Positions 1-7,838 of a stretch of DNA of 50,434 nt are shown piece by piece. Each line of letters begins with the position of its first letter. Position 1 is the first letter of the stretch. The notes beneath the pieces were generated by a model. That model was not told the DNA's origin and searched no databases. It saw only the letters and a list, made by a program, of their open reading frames with translations. Location of the stretch: positions 1 to 50,434 of the forward strand of contig CAJQNS010000036.1 in assembly GCA_905479735.1 (NCBI GenBank). The letters are read 5' to 3'. This DNA is from an uncultured Desulfofustis sp. (lineage in GTDB: Bacteria > Desulfobacterota > Desulfobulbia > Desulfobulbales > Desulfocapsaceae). A program made the translations under genes and the position numbers.

Positions 1-54
1 AGCTTCTTTGATCTCGTTATACATAATCGATTCATTACCAATTTGTACCTTCAT
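1..54 (-). CDS. Partial gene, N-terminus only, function unknown
   Basis: Only the first 18 codons are inside the window; the gene runs off the left edge. The visible N-terminus reads MKVQIGNESIMYNEIKEA, which I do not recognise. The start is supported by a GAGGAAC ribosome binding site just upstream of the ATG and by a promoter with two palindromic operator-like sites in the preceding 100 bp. The product cannot be named from this fragment. The operators suggest that it is controlled by a TetR-type repressor. Confidence 0.6.
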   Translation of the reverse strand, partial: MKVQIGNESIMYNEIKEA

Positions 55-97
55 AATGTTCCTCATCACGTTATATAGATATTAATGTCGCCACTTA

Positions 98-112
98 GAC
101 CGACCGTCGGTC
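98..112. promoter_or_regulatory. Palindromic operator, TetR-like (site 1)
   Basis: GACCGACCGTCGGTC is a perfect inverted repeat with 7-bp arms around one base. It lies between the predicted promoter and the ribosome binding site of the leftward gene at the left edge. The GACCG...CGGTC pattern is typical of TetR/AcrR-family operators; the family assignment is inference. Confidence 0.6.
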
Positions 113-126
113 AAAGGCATAGCTCA

Positions 127-155
127 CTAATAACCGGTGACCGACCGCGGGTCAA
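127..155 (-). promoter_or_regulatory. Predicted sigma-70 promoter for the left-edge gene
   Basis: Read on the minus strand: -35 TTGACC (155-150), a 17-bp spacer, and -10 TATTAG (132-127). The spacing is ideal and the hexamers match consensus at 5 of 6 and 4 of 6 positions. Operator site 2 covers the -35 and spacer, and site 1 falls just downstream of the expected start point. Confidence 0.5.
139..153. promoter_or_regulatory. Palindromic operator, TetR-like (site 2)
   Basis: GACCGACCGCGGGTC repeats site 1, 41 bp away, with two changes in the right arm, so it is an imperfect palindrome. It overlaps the predicted -35 hexamer and spacer of the leftward promoter, the usual place for a repressor site. 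Confidence 0.55.
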
Positions 156-1089
156 TAGTTTTTTGAAATATTTCCTATTAAAACTCTGATCTATAACGAT
201 ACAAACCAATAAATAAATATTATTACAGTATGTTAAGGAAACACAACTAGTGAGTAAGTATTTTGAGGATACATGATGTGATCAGTATAATTGCTGCCTA
301 TTAGCGTCTGCTTGTTGCTTGTTAGCATCTCCAGAAGCAATGACAAACACTTGCTAACTGACATATCTCAGAGGTCTACATTGTTCCTGATTGTGTACTA
401 TCTCAGATCTGAGAATCTAATTGTAAACCAAGACGATAGTAAGAATTGCCAGTGGTAGTCTTAGCAAAACTTACCTAAATTGATGGGTCAGTGAGATTGA
501 GATTTATAGAATAGGGTTATCAATAGTTGCACTCCAATACAATATGAGAGGCTTGTATTGGCAATATTAATCATTTGAGCAAACCTGAAGATTCACTTTG
601 TTCCAGTGAAGTTGATGTCATCGATTAGCCTATGAAATTAACCTTGCCATGACGAAGATAATTGTCTTCAAGTCAGCCAAAGGTGGTGCCAGTTTACCTT
701 CAAAACAAACTCCCTGATTAAAGCCATTACCGTATGAGGCAACTTCAGGTTCGACCTTCTCACCCCGCCAAAATTTACATACTGAACCAAATTATCTGTA
801 GACTCATCACTCAAATAAAAATACTACGGCGATGTCTGATACAGGGCCCTCACCACGCACACCCCACCCCTTTTTCGATACAAGGTTACCCAGGGCCCCT
901 TCCCGAGAGATTAGATATAGGTCCGAGAAACTTCTCTAAACTGGTAATTGCAGTGGAGGAGAATCGAAAAAAATTACCGGCATACTACTGATAAAAAAAA
1001 TAGTCCAAGTCACACCTAATCAACACCTAGAAAAAATTATTGAATCCATAACCACTGATGGAACGACCCTCATATTCAAGGATTATACT
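156..1089. other. Long stretch without a convincing gene
   Basis: About 930 bp with low G+C content and stop codons in all frames. The longest open frame (734-991, plus) has no recognisable domain, no good ribosome binding site and an unlikely composition. There is one clean inverted repeat (534-561) and a palindrome CTCAGATCTGAG near 405-416. Decayed sequence is possible but I cannot identify a source. Confidence 0.4.
534..561. repeat. Inverted repeat, 9-bp arms
   Basis: CCAATACAA (534-542) and TTGTATTGG (553-561) are perfect inverted arms around a 10-nt loop. There is no U-tract after it on either strand and no adjacent gene, so terminator or operator roles are unproven. Confidence 0.45.
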
Positions 1090-2574
1090 TTATATTTTCA
1101 TATTGTTATCTACTACTTCAAACTGCCCCATCATCCCATCGTCTTCGTGCTCCAACATATGACAGTGATACATGTAGACCCCAGTATAGTCGAGAAACCG
1201 GGCAATCAGCCTGACTTTGTCATTTGGCCACAGCAATACGGTGTCCTTTCGTCCCGCCTCAATGGGTACGGGGGGCTGCCCGTTGCGTTCCAGAATGTTG
1301 AATTGCACGTCATGCAGATGCATTGAATGGGGAAGCTGCATCATCGAAGCGGACCTGTTCTCCAGTTCCCAGATCTCGGTGGAGCCGAGCGGAATTTTTT
1401 CATCGATACGGTTCATATCCATCTTCTTGCCGTTGATCGACAGTCTGTTGCCACCCATCATACCCATGCCCCTACCCGACATGGTTTCCATGGCGAAGTT
1501 TCGCGTCCGGTCAGCATCTGACTCGACCAATTGGGGCTGCTCACGCAGTTCGGTGACCAGGGTGCGCTGTTCGGCTTTGTCACCGGAGACACGGAGTTCC
1601 ATGGCCTCATGGGTGTTGCCGTTGTACTGGTCAACCATTAGACGCAATCTGTCGTCCGCACTTGCTTCTCCAAAATCAACCAGAATCTCAGCCCGCTCAC
1701 CAGCAGACAGGACCAACTCCTGCAGACCAACCGGTTTTTCCAGGAATCCGCCGTCTGAAGCGATCACCTGAAAGGGCTGGTCATCTGACAGATAAATTCG
1801 ATAGATCGACGCGTTTGAGCCGTTCAAGATACGGAGCCGGACGATTCCCCGCGGCACCTCTGCAAAAGGCTTCGACATTCCGTTGACGATCAGGAAATTG
1901 CCCAGGACCCCGTGCATGACATCGTGCATGGAGCGGACATAGGCAAAACTCCGATCTTCATAAAAGCGCCTGTCCTGTATGACCAAGGGGATATCATCGA
2001 CGCCGTAGTTTCTCGGCAGGGCCAGGCTCTGGGAGTATTCATCCTCGATGATGAACATTCCAGCCAGCCCGCGGTAAACGTGTTCACCAGTGAGCCCCAT
2101 GGCATGGGGGTGGTACCAGAGCGTTGCCGCCTGCTGATTGATGGTGAATTCTGGTTTCCAAATCTCTCCGGGTTCGATGACCTGGTGCGGCCCACCATCC
2201 CAGCGGGCCGGCACATGCAGCCCATGCCAGTGTACCGTGGTGACCTGATCGATGGTGTTGTCCACCTGTATTCGAACGTTTTCTCCGTTGTGGACTCGAA
2301 TGGTGGGTCCCAGAAAGGAGCCATTGTACCCCAGGGTTTCGGTGGGCCCGCTGCTGAAAAATTCATGCTGATCCTTCTTGACGATCAGGGAAAGGGGGGC
2401 AACCTCAGCTGAAGTTCCGGATTTTTCAAGAAGAGGAGGAATGGGAAGTCGTAAAGTGAACGGTGTATCCGGGGGTACCGTACTGGCCATAACGGGTGCC
2501 GACAGCCCGTATTTCCCAAGGGCAGCGATACCCAGCGCCGCAGCTGAGTGCTTGATGAAGTCTCGTCTGATCAT
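1090..2574 (-). CDS. Multicopper oxidase, CueO-like, Tat-exported
   Basis: Predicted periplasmic multicopper oxidase of 494 residues, probably oxidising Cu(I) as CueO does. The N-terminus has a twin-arginine signal (RRDFIK, residues 3-8, then a hydrophobic stretch). All four copper motifs are visible: HWHG (115-118), WYHPH (153-157), HSMHLHDVQF (416-425) and HCHMLEHEDDGMM (470-482). A Met-rich segment at 363-388 sits where CueO carries its methionine-rich insert, which supports a copper role. I chose the ATG at 2574 because GGAG lies just upstream and the Tat motif then sits at the very N-terminus; the frame is open 25 codons further. A BlaI/CopY-like palindrome overlaps the likely promoter. 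Substrate preference is inferred. Confidence 0.9.
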   Translation of the reverse strand: MIRRDFIKHSAAALGIAALGKYGLSAPVMASTVPPDTPFTLRLPIPPLLEKSGTSAEVAPLSLIVKKDQHEFFSSGPTETLGYNGSFLGPTIRVHNGENVRIQVDNTIDQVTTVHWHGLHVPARWDGGPHQVIEPGEIWKPEFTINQQAATLWYHPHAMGLTGEHVYRGLAGMFIIEDEYSQSLALPRNYGVDDIPLVIQDRRFYEDRSFAYVRSMHDVMHGVLGNFLIVNGMSKPFAEVPRGIVRLRILNGSNASIYRIYLSDDQPFQVIASDGGFLEKPVGLQELVLSAGERAEILVDFGEASADDRLRLMVDQYNGNTHEAMELRVSGDKAEQRTLVTELREQPQLVESDADRTRNFAMETMSGRGMGMMGGNRLSINGKKMDMNRIDEKIPLGSTEIWELENRSASMMQLPHSMHLHDVQFNILERNGQPPVPIEAGRKDTVLLWPNDKVRLIARFLDYTGVYMYHCHMLEHEDDGMMGQFEVVDNNMKI

Positions 2575-2594
2575 ATTGTTCTCCATATATTTAG

Positions 2595-2609
2595 TACTAC
2601 GTTGTAGTA
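2595..2609. promoter_or_regulatory. Palindromic operator upstream of the copper oxidase
   Basis: On the minus strand TACTACAACGTAGTA is a perfect inverted repeat with 6-bp arms and a 3-bp centre, 20 bp before the start codon. It overlaps a possible -10 (TATACT). From memory, BlaI/MecI/CopY-family operators have the form TACTACA-N-TGTAGTA, and this site differs from that by one base. Copper-responsive CopY control would suit the gene, but no such regulator is in the window; the TetR gene at 3281 is the other candidate. Confidence 0.5.
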
Positions 2610-2793
2610 TAAATACAGGAGAGACAATAGTCGAGTTGGTCAGCAACAATCGTTGGTAAATTTCAGTATTGCTGCTAGATGACAGATGTGTGCGTGGCTG
2701 GGGATTACGACAGACAGCCCGAATGACGTTCTTCTACCGGCAGCCTCTGGCTGTCAGCTGGCAGATGGTCAGCTTTATAGCGCCGAGACAGGA

Positions 2794-3087
2794 TTACGCA
2801 TTGACCGGACGGAATACCTCATAAAAAGTCCGCTCCCCGATCAGGCTGTCGACCTGATCCTGAATCTCTTTGCGCTGGGGGTTCATAAACCAGTTATTCC
2901 AGTCTTCGATGGTCTCCCAGGCACTTACCACAAGATAATCAGCCAAATCCTCGGTGCTCTGAAGCGTATCGGTGGAAATATACCCCGGCTGATTCTTGGC
3001 CCGCAGATTCAGTTCTTTCAGTAGGGGAAGAATCTCCTTCGGTTGATTCATTCTAAACTTTCTTTTAATTACGACATGAACAGCCAT
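2794..3087 (-). CDS. Antibiotic biosynthesis monooxygenase (ABM) domain protein
   Basis: A 97-residue cytosolic protein that looks like a single ABM-fold domain (dimeric alpha-beta barrel). Family features include an N-terminal strand (VHVVIKRKF), the GYISTDTLQ segment, VVSAWETIEDWNNWF and a C-terminal FYEVFRP strand. The fold is used by small oxygenases, haem-binding proteins and many proteins of unknown role, so no reaction is assigned. The start at 3087 has GGAGAGG at good spacing; 11 further in-frame codons upstream lack a site. It lies between the TetR gene and the copper oxidase, all leftward, with gaps of about 200 bp, so co-transcription is uncertain. Confidence 0.75.
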   Translation of the reverse strand: MAVHVVIKRKFRMNQPKEILPLLKELNLRAKNQPGYISTDTLQSTEDLADYLVVSAWETIEDWNNWFMNPQRKEIQDQVDSLIGERTFYEVFRPVNA

Positions 3088-3280
3088 ACCAGTCCTCTCC
3101 ATGTAAACTGCATAACTCAATTTAAAAGCAACCGCCGTCTGGAATATGGGCGATCATTCTCTCCGCCTGATATCCTACAATATACACGATTTCTGTTTCT
3201 GGCAGGTAACAGCAGAAGCGGGATTTTCACCCATTTCTTAGTTCTGGCAGTTTACCCCCATAAAACTCAATAGTTCTGTA

Positions 3281-3865
3281 TCACTGCTCTGTACGTACTC
3301 CACGCCAGGAACACTCCCAATACTCGTCAAGATAATCTGGCAGGGAACTCTCTAGAATACCGTCAATTCGCAAAAACACCATGCGGATGGCCGAACCGAA
3401 GATGGCATTCATGGCGACGTTTGGTTCGATATTTCTAATTTCACCGTTTTCCTGTCCTTTCTCCACCCAGGATTTCATCTTTAAAAAGGGCATCGAGGCG
3501 AAGGCTGTTTTTTCGACCGGCATGAATTCCCGGTGCTTCGTATAGAGAAGATACTGCATTGAGGAAGGGGATCTTTCCGTAGTTTCGAATATATGTCGAA
3601 CCGCCTCAAAACAGCAATCGTGCATGCTTTCGTGATTCTGTTCGATCTCGCACAGTGCCTCGCAAAGACAGTTTTCGATATTGCTGTATAGGGTGACGGC
3701 GATGGATTCCTTGTTCTCAAAGTAATTGTAGAGAGACCCTACACTCATTTTGGAAGCGAACTGGATATCATTAACCGTCGTGTTGAAATACCCTCTCTCG
3801 GTGAATAATTTTAATGCCGCATCGAGAATTTTTTCCTGACGTTCTTTTTTCTTGGAATTATTCAT
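3281..3865 (-). CDS. TetR/AcrR-family transcriptional repressor
   Basis: 194 residues, the usual TetR length. Residues 8-55 form the DNA-binding domain: ILDAALKLFTERGYFNTTVNDI followed by the recognition region MSVGSLYNYFENKESI. The remainder is the variable ligand-binding and dimerisation domain and gives no ligand clue. The start is ATG in MNNSKKKE. Downstream on the same strand lie the ABM protein and the copper oxidase, which are plausible targets. The perfect palindromes at 98-112 and 2595-2609 are candidate operators, but nothing links this regulator to either site directly. Confidence 0.88.
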   Translation of the reverse strand: MNNSKKKERQEKILDAALKLFTERGYFNTTVNDIQFASKMSVGSLYNYFENKESIAVTLYSNIENCLCEALCEIEQNHESMHDCCFEAVRHIFETTERSPSSMQYLLYTKHREFMPVEKTAFASMPFLKMKSWVEKGQENGEIRNIEPNVAMNAIFGSAIRMVFLRIDGILESSLPDYLDEYWECSWRGVRTEQ

Positions 3866-4302
3866 CTTTCAAAATGTTAGTAGTGTTTGTGTAGACCCGG
3901 TGACAATTAATTGAGCGGGCCGGAAATGTCAATCTAGATGTAACCATATCATAATCAAACAAATTTGCGGGAGCTTTTATAAAGTTTTCGATGCATCTCG
4001 AAACCATTATGCAAATAATTTGAAAGACAAAGGCCGGATCCACCGCCAAAGACTTGGAGACTGTCTGAAGACTATATGGATCCCCTCGTATTTATATGAA
4101 AAACATTGCCATTCCCAGATAACGGCTGCCGGTTTCTTAACGGACCATCGGCCCCCCTGATGGCTGCTAATCGCTTCGCTCTTCCAACAGCATAATGACA
4201 TCTTTCTAGATGGCCCATCACTATTTTCCATGATTGCGGATGAACTTCCGGGTCTTATACTGATTAGAAATCATCCGTGAAAATCACATAGAGGAGTACG
4301 AC
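3866..4302. other. Intergenic region between divergent genes
   Basis: 437 bp between the leftward TetR gene and the rightward ABC transporter. It should hold promoters for both, but I could not pick a strong -35/-10 pair. GAGGAG (about 4292-4297) is the ribosome binding site for the binding protein. No RNA gene or repeat was seen. Confidence 0.4.
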
Positions 4303-5091
4303 ATGCGACGACATATTATATTTTTCCTTCTCGTTATTATCGCCACAGTGGCATTCAATACGCAAGTTGAAGCAGATACAGACAGCCGTCTGCACCAGAT
4401 CCTAAAATCAGGCGAATTGAGAGTTGGTACGACCGGCGACTGGAACCCAATGACCGTCCGTGACCCGGCGAGCAACAGTTACAAGGGGTTCGACATCGAT
4501 GTCATGCAAGAACTGGCCAAGGATCTGGGGGTGAAACTCACCTTCGTACCCACGGACTGGAAAACGCTGGTTAACGGGATTATCGCCAACAAATACGACA
4601 TGAGTACCAGCGCTTCTGTAACTCCGGCACGGATAAGGACGGTCGGTTTCACCAAGTCCTACTATCAGGTGAGCACTGTCCCCTTGACCCTCAAAAACAA
4701 CCTCGACAAATTCAAGGACTGGGGCGATATCGATAAGCCATCGGTAACCGTGGCGGTGACACTGGGCACCTCCCAGGAACAGCAGGTCAAGAAGTTTTTC
4801 CCTAACGCAAAGATCAATAGCATCGAGGCACCTGCCCGCGATTTCCAGGAAGTTCTCGCCGGCCGGGCTCAGGTATCGGTTACGAGCAACCTCGAAGCGA
4901 GCTTGCTCACCCAGGCTCATCAACAGCTAGCAGTGGTTCGGGTCTCAGAGACGCGGACCCCCGCAGACCTGGCTTTCATTGTGGCTCAGGGCGATCAGGT
5001 GTGGCTGAACTATCTCAATCACTGGATCACAATCAAGCTCAATCGCGGCTTTTTCGAAGAACTGAAGAGAAAATGGATGCCGGGTGTTTAG
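4303..5091 (+). CDS. Periplasmic amino-acid-type solute-binding protein
   Basis: 262 residues, a family 3 extracellular binding protein for polar amino acids or related compounds. It has a signal peptide (residues 1-25, cleavage near VEA-DT). The mature start LKSGELRVGTTGDWNPM, then YKGFDIDVMQELAKDLG and FVPTDWKTLVNGIIANKYDM, are typical family motifs. Sequence style also resembles the PheC (cyclohexadienyl dehydratase-like) branch. The start ATG follows GAGGAG at good spacing. The permease gene starts 46 bp downstream. No ATP-binding subunit follows, so an ATPase encoded elsewhere must power the system. The ligand is unknown. Confidence 0.88.
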   Translation: MRRHIIFFLLVIIATVAFNTQVEADTDSRLHQILKSGELRVGTTGDWNPMTVRDPASNSYKGFDIDVMQELAKDLGVKLTFVPTDWKTLVNGIIANKYDMSTSASVTPARIRTVGFTKSYYQVSTVPLTLKNNLDKFKDWGDIDKPSVTVAVTLGTSQEQQVKKFFPNAKINSIEAPARDFQEVLAGRAQVSVTSNLEASLLTQAHQQLAVVRVSETRTPADLAFIVAQGDQVWLNYLNHWITIKLNRGFFEELKRKWMPGV

Positions 5092-5137
5092 GGTTCGACA
5101 CTGCCCGATTGCTTCGATAAAGTTCCACGGGGACAGT

Positions 5138-5896
5138 ATGAGCAGAAAGCGGTATCTATCTAATCCCGTTCTGATCTTTGTTATTGCTGTCACCTTGACG
5201 GGTTGTACCAGTTCCAGCTACGAGTGGGGCTGGTTCGAAATCATACCTACGACCAGTAAGGGTGCCAGCAATCTCAGATTTCTTGCGGGTGGAGTCTGGA
5301 TGACACTCGCTTTGTCCCTGACGTCTATCTTTTTTTCCATCCTGATCGGCCTTTTTATCGCCTTGACGGGAATCTCCGAGACGTCCTGGCTGCGTTGGGC
5401 CAATCGCACCTACGTGGAGATCTTTCGATCCATTCCCATCCTGGTATTAATACTCTGGGTTTACTACGGACTCCCGGTGGTTCTTGGCATTTCCATGAAT
5501 CCTTTTAGCGCCGGTGTTGTTGCCCTGGCCCTGAGCGACAGCGCCTTTGAAGCGGAAATATTCAGGGGAGGAATTCAATCCATTGGAAAAGGCCAGATTG
5601 AGGCCGCCGATTCAATCGGCCTTAACTATTATCAGAAAATGCGGGTCATCATCCTGCCTCAGGCAGTCCGCAGAATTCTCCCTCCCCTGGGAAATCAATT
5701 CGTCTACATGCTGAAAATGTCCTCCCTGGTCTCCATAATAGGCCTTCAGGAGTTAACCAGACGGGCAAACGAGCTCACGGTTACAGTCTACCGACCACTT
5801 GAAATTTATACGGTACTGGTGGTTGAATATCTCCTTCTGATTCTCATTTTTTCCTGGATGGTCCGGCGGCTTGAATACAAACTGAAAATTTATTAG
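5138..5896 (+). CDS. Amino-acid-type ABC transporter permease
   Basis: 252 residues, HisM/GlnP-like inner-membrane permease. The cytoplasmic EAA loop that contacts the ATPase is clear: EAEIFRGGIQSIGKGQIEAA, followed by the SIGLNYYQKMRVIILPQA segment. About five or six hydrophobic segments are visible. I chose the ATG at 5138, preceded by GGGGACAG; an in-frame ATG at 5084 would overlap the binding-protein gene and lacks a site. An N-terminal TLTGC motif looks like a lipobox but sits inside the first membrane segment, so lipidation is doubtful. It forms a unit with the binding protein at 4303; the ATPase is missing from this locus. Confidence 0.88.
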   Translation: MSRKRYLSNPVLIFVIAVTLTGCTSSSYEWGWFEIIPTTSKGASNLRFLAGGVWMTLALSLTSIFFSILIGLFIALTGISETSWLRWANRTYVEIFRSIPILVLILWVYYGLPVVLGISMNPFSAGVVALALSDSAFEAEIFRGGIQSIGKGQIEAADSIGLNYYQKMRVIILPQAVRRILPPLGNQFVYMLKMSSLVSIIGLQELTRRANELTVTVYRPLEIYTVLVVEYLLLILIFSWMVRRLEYKLKIY

Positions 5897-6134
5897 CCCA
5901 CCCTGCTGTCTAAATATCCTTCGATCTGCCTCCCACCGCGTGTAGAAAAATTCGCAAGAACTGCGACATTCAATGCGCATCAGAATCGGAGGCATCCTTA
6001 TATCCGCTCAGCATATCGACCGGCCCGGTTTCATAGTTTTTTCCAATTTGAATTATCGTCTTTTCCTGGGTAAAAGACATACGCGTCAGAAACGAATGCA
6101 GGTATTGACAAAATAAAAAATTGAGGAGAAACAG

Positions 6135-6551
6135 ATGAAAACCCTTATTGCCGCATTACTGAGTATGCTGGTCGCCACCGCTGCCACAGCAGCCCAATAC
6201 AACTATATGGCCCCCGAGGAGTTGAAGCAGCGGATCGATTCGAATGACAACATACTGATAGTCGACATCCAGGTTGAGGAGGAATTCAGGCAGCATCATA
6301 TCCCCGGCTCACTGGCCACCTATGCCTATCCGGTCAAAAGTAGCGAACAGCGTACCCGGCTCGATCCGATCGTCAACCTGCAGCAGAACGATTCGACACC
6401 AGTGGTCATCGTCTGCCCCCGAGGAGCTGGAGGGGCGAAACGCACCTACGATTATCTCACGGCCAACGGTATCCTCGAAGATCGCTTGTGGATTCTTGAA
6501 AAAGGGATGTCAGGCTGGAAATTTGAGGATATGACAACTACCCTTAACTGA
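6135..6551 (+). CDS. Exported single-domain rhodanese-like protein
   Basis: 138 residues with a signal peptide (1-20, ATAATAA-type cleavage region). The rhodanese domain spans about 25-132: it has the aspartate of VDIQVEEEFRQHHIPGS and a catalytic cysteine in VIVCPRGAGGAKRTYDYL, where the loop after Cys (PRGAGG) differs from classical CRSGxR loops. Likely a periplasmic sulfur or redox carrier; the substrate is unknown. The start has GAGGAG upstream. It stands alone, 238 bp after the ABC permease, and ends at a hairpin shared with the convergent gene set to the right. Confidence 0.85.
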   Translation: MKTLIAALLSMLVATAATAAQYNYMAPEELKQRIDSNDNILIVDIQVEEEFRQHHIPGSLATYAYPVKSSEQRTRLDPIVNLQQNDSTPVVIVCPRGAGGAKRTYDYLTANGILEDRLWILEKGMSGWKFEDMTTTLN

Positions 6552-6575
6552 GCCAAGCTAGAATCTAATTCTCGG

Positions 6576-6610
6576 GGCGGTCAGTCACCTGCCTGGCCGC
6601 CATTACTTTT
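6576..6610. terminator. Likely terminator between convergent genes
   Basis: GGCGGTCAG (6576-6584) pairs with CTGGCCGCC (6593-6601), 9 bp with one G-T pair and an 8-nt loop, followed on the plus strand by ATTACTTTTATC. It lies between the rhodanese stop and the leftward gene ending at 6612. The U-tract is interrupted, so strength is uncertain. Confidence 0.5.
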
Positions 6611-6611
6611 A

Positions 6612-7229
6612 TCAGCTGAGCTGGCCTCTGAAATACCAGCCAATCATCAGCATTCCGCTTGCCGCAACCCAACTTCCCATCACTCTGACCACGATCCTTG
6701 TCCAAGGCCGCTCGAGTGACACGACAAAGGCGCTCATGAGTGCGACGAGCACGAAAAGCGCTCCCATGATCCCCAAAAGTGCCGGACCTCCCGGCCCCGA
6801 TTTCAGCACCAGTCCGTTGAATACGCCATGCAGCAGCCCGATCATTACGGTCATTGGTCCTATCAGCTGATCCGGCAGGTTCGCGTCGGCGGCTATGAGG
6901 CCGCCCAGCAGTAGAAATGACAGTGCCGGTACTGGAATGGTGACATCCAGATCAAGGTTCAGCCCAACCAGGCCGCCCAGCAACCAGGCAAGGGGCAGCA
7001 TGAACATCGCATAGCGGCCCGCCCGGGCACCCCGCATACCACAATAGAGCGACAGGGCAATCACCGGCACAAGATCTTCCGGAGTAAGCAGCAGGTGGCC
7101 TATCCCGTCATATACCGGACCCATCCCGGTGGTAACCAGGTGAGCGAAGGCAGCTGCAGGGAGCAAAAAGATTACGCCCAATACTCCCAGAACCAGTGCG
7201 CCGGTCCTTTGTATGCACCCCCTTTTCAT
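6612..7229 (-). CDS. HupE/UreJ-like membrane protein (distal gene of three)
   Basis: 205 residues, almost entirely hydrophobic, with about six or seven predicted membrane segments. It begins with a signal-like segment ending AAAFAHLVTTGMGP. The GIGHLLLTPEDLVPVIALSLYCG segment recalls the HPxxGxDHxLxM signature of HupE/UreJ proteins, in a diverged form. HupE/UreJ proteins are mostly linked to nickel or cobalt transport. Its ATG overlaps the TGA of the preceding gene by 4 bp (ATGA), indicating translational coupling. The frame is open far upstream, but that part is only the shadow of the neighbour. Metal specificity is not shown by the sequence. Confidence 0.8.
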   Translation of the reverse strand: MKRGCIQRTGALVLGVLGVIFLLPAAAFAHLVTTGMGPVYDGIGHLLLTPEDLVPVIALSLYCGMRGARAGRYAMFMLPLAWLLGGLVGLNLDLDVTIPVPALSFLLLGGLIAADANLPDQLIGPMTVMIGLLHGVFNGLVLKSGPGGPALLGIMGALFVLVALMSAFVVSLERPWTRIVVRVMGSWVAASGMLMIGWYFRGQLS

Positions 7230-7837
7230 GTCACCGCCTGCCAGAAGAAGAAACACCCCATGCCAAGGATGAAGGCCCCCGCCCCCCTCAGCACAATCCT
7301 GCCAAACGAAAACCGGTGCAGCAGTCCGATCAGGATGCCGACCCCGTGCAGCAAACCGGTACCGATTACGAAACCCATTGAATAAAGCAGTCCACTCTGT
7401 CCGGGCGGAAGCTCGGTACCGTGGGCGTGACCGTGGAAAATTGCAAAGAAACCGACCAGCATTACTGAAATGGGCAGTTTCGGCCTCGCCTCGCACAGCA
7501 CCATCAGGCCCAAAAGAACCGCCGACAGGGCAATACCGACCTCCACCCCGGGAACCGGAATGCCCATAAGCCCCATCATGGCACCGACCGTCATCATCAT
7601 CGGGAAGGCGATCGGCAGCACCCATAGCGCCGGACTGCCGAGCTGAGCCCCCCAGAGGCCGACAGCAATCATCGCCAGAATATGATCGAGACCGGACCAG
7701 GGGTGTTCCATGCCGGTAAAAAAGCCAGCTGCCTGCCCCTGCTCGACATGAGCCCAGGCGAGAGACGGCAGCAGCAGGAGTGCGGTTGCGATTGAGATGT
7801 TGAACCCAAGATTGGCTCCGGTCCATTTTTCTGCCAT
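7226..7837 (-). CDS. HupE/UreJ family membrane protein
   Basis: 203 residues with a signal-like N-terminus ending SLAWAH, after which the mature protein would begin with His. The family signature is well kept: EHPWSGLDHILAMIAVGLWGAQ and, later, AIFHGHAHGTE, whose His residues probably bind metal. About six membrane segments. Family members associate with urease or hydrogenase clusters and act as nickel permeases or accessory proteins. The start at 7837 follows AGAGGG and is one base after the stop of the upstream gene; its own stop overlaps the next start. Nickel supply would suit the CODH/ACS genes elsewhere in the window. Confidence 0.88.
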   Translation of the reverse strand: MAEKWTGANLGFNISIATALLLLPSLAWAHVEQGQAAGFFTGMEHPWSGLDHILAMIAVGLWGAQLGSPALWVLPIAFPMMMTVGAMMGLMGIPVPGVEVGIALSAVLLGLMVLCEARPKLPISVMLVGFFAIFHGHAHGTELPPGQSGLLYSMGFVIGTGLLHGVGILIGLLHRFSFGRIVLRGAGAFILGMGCFFFWQAVT

Positions 7838-7838
7838 G

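Noticed and set aside
734..991. 85-codon open frame on the plus strand
   Set aside because: No domain, no convincing ribosome binding site, odd composition; treated as non-coding or decayed sequence.
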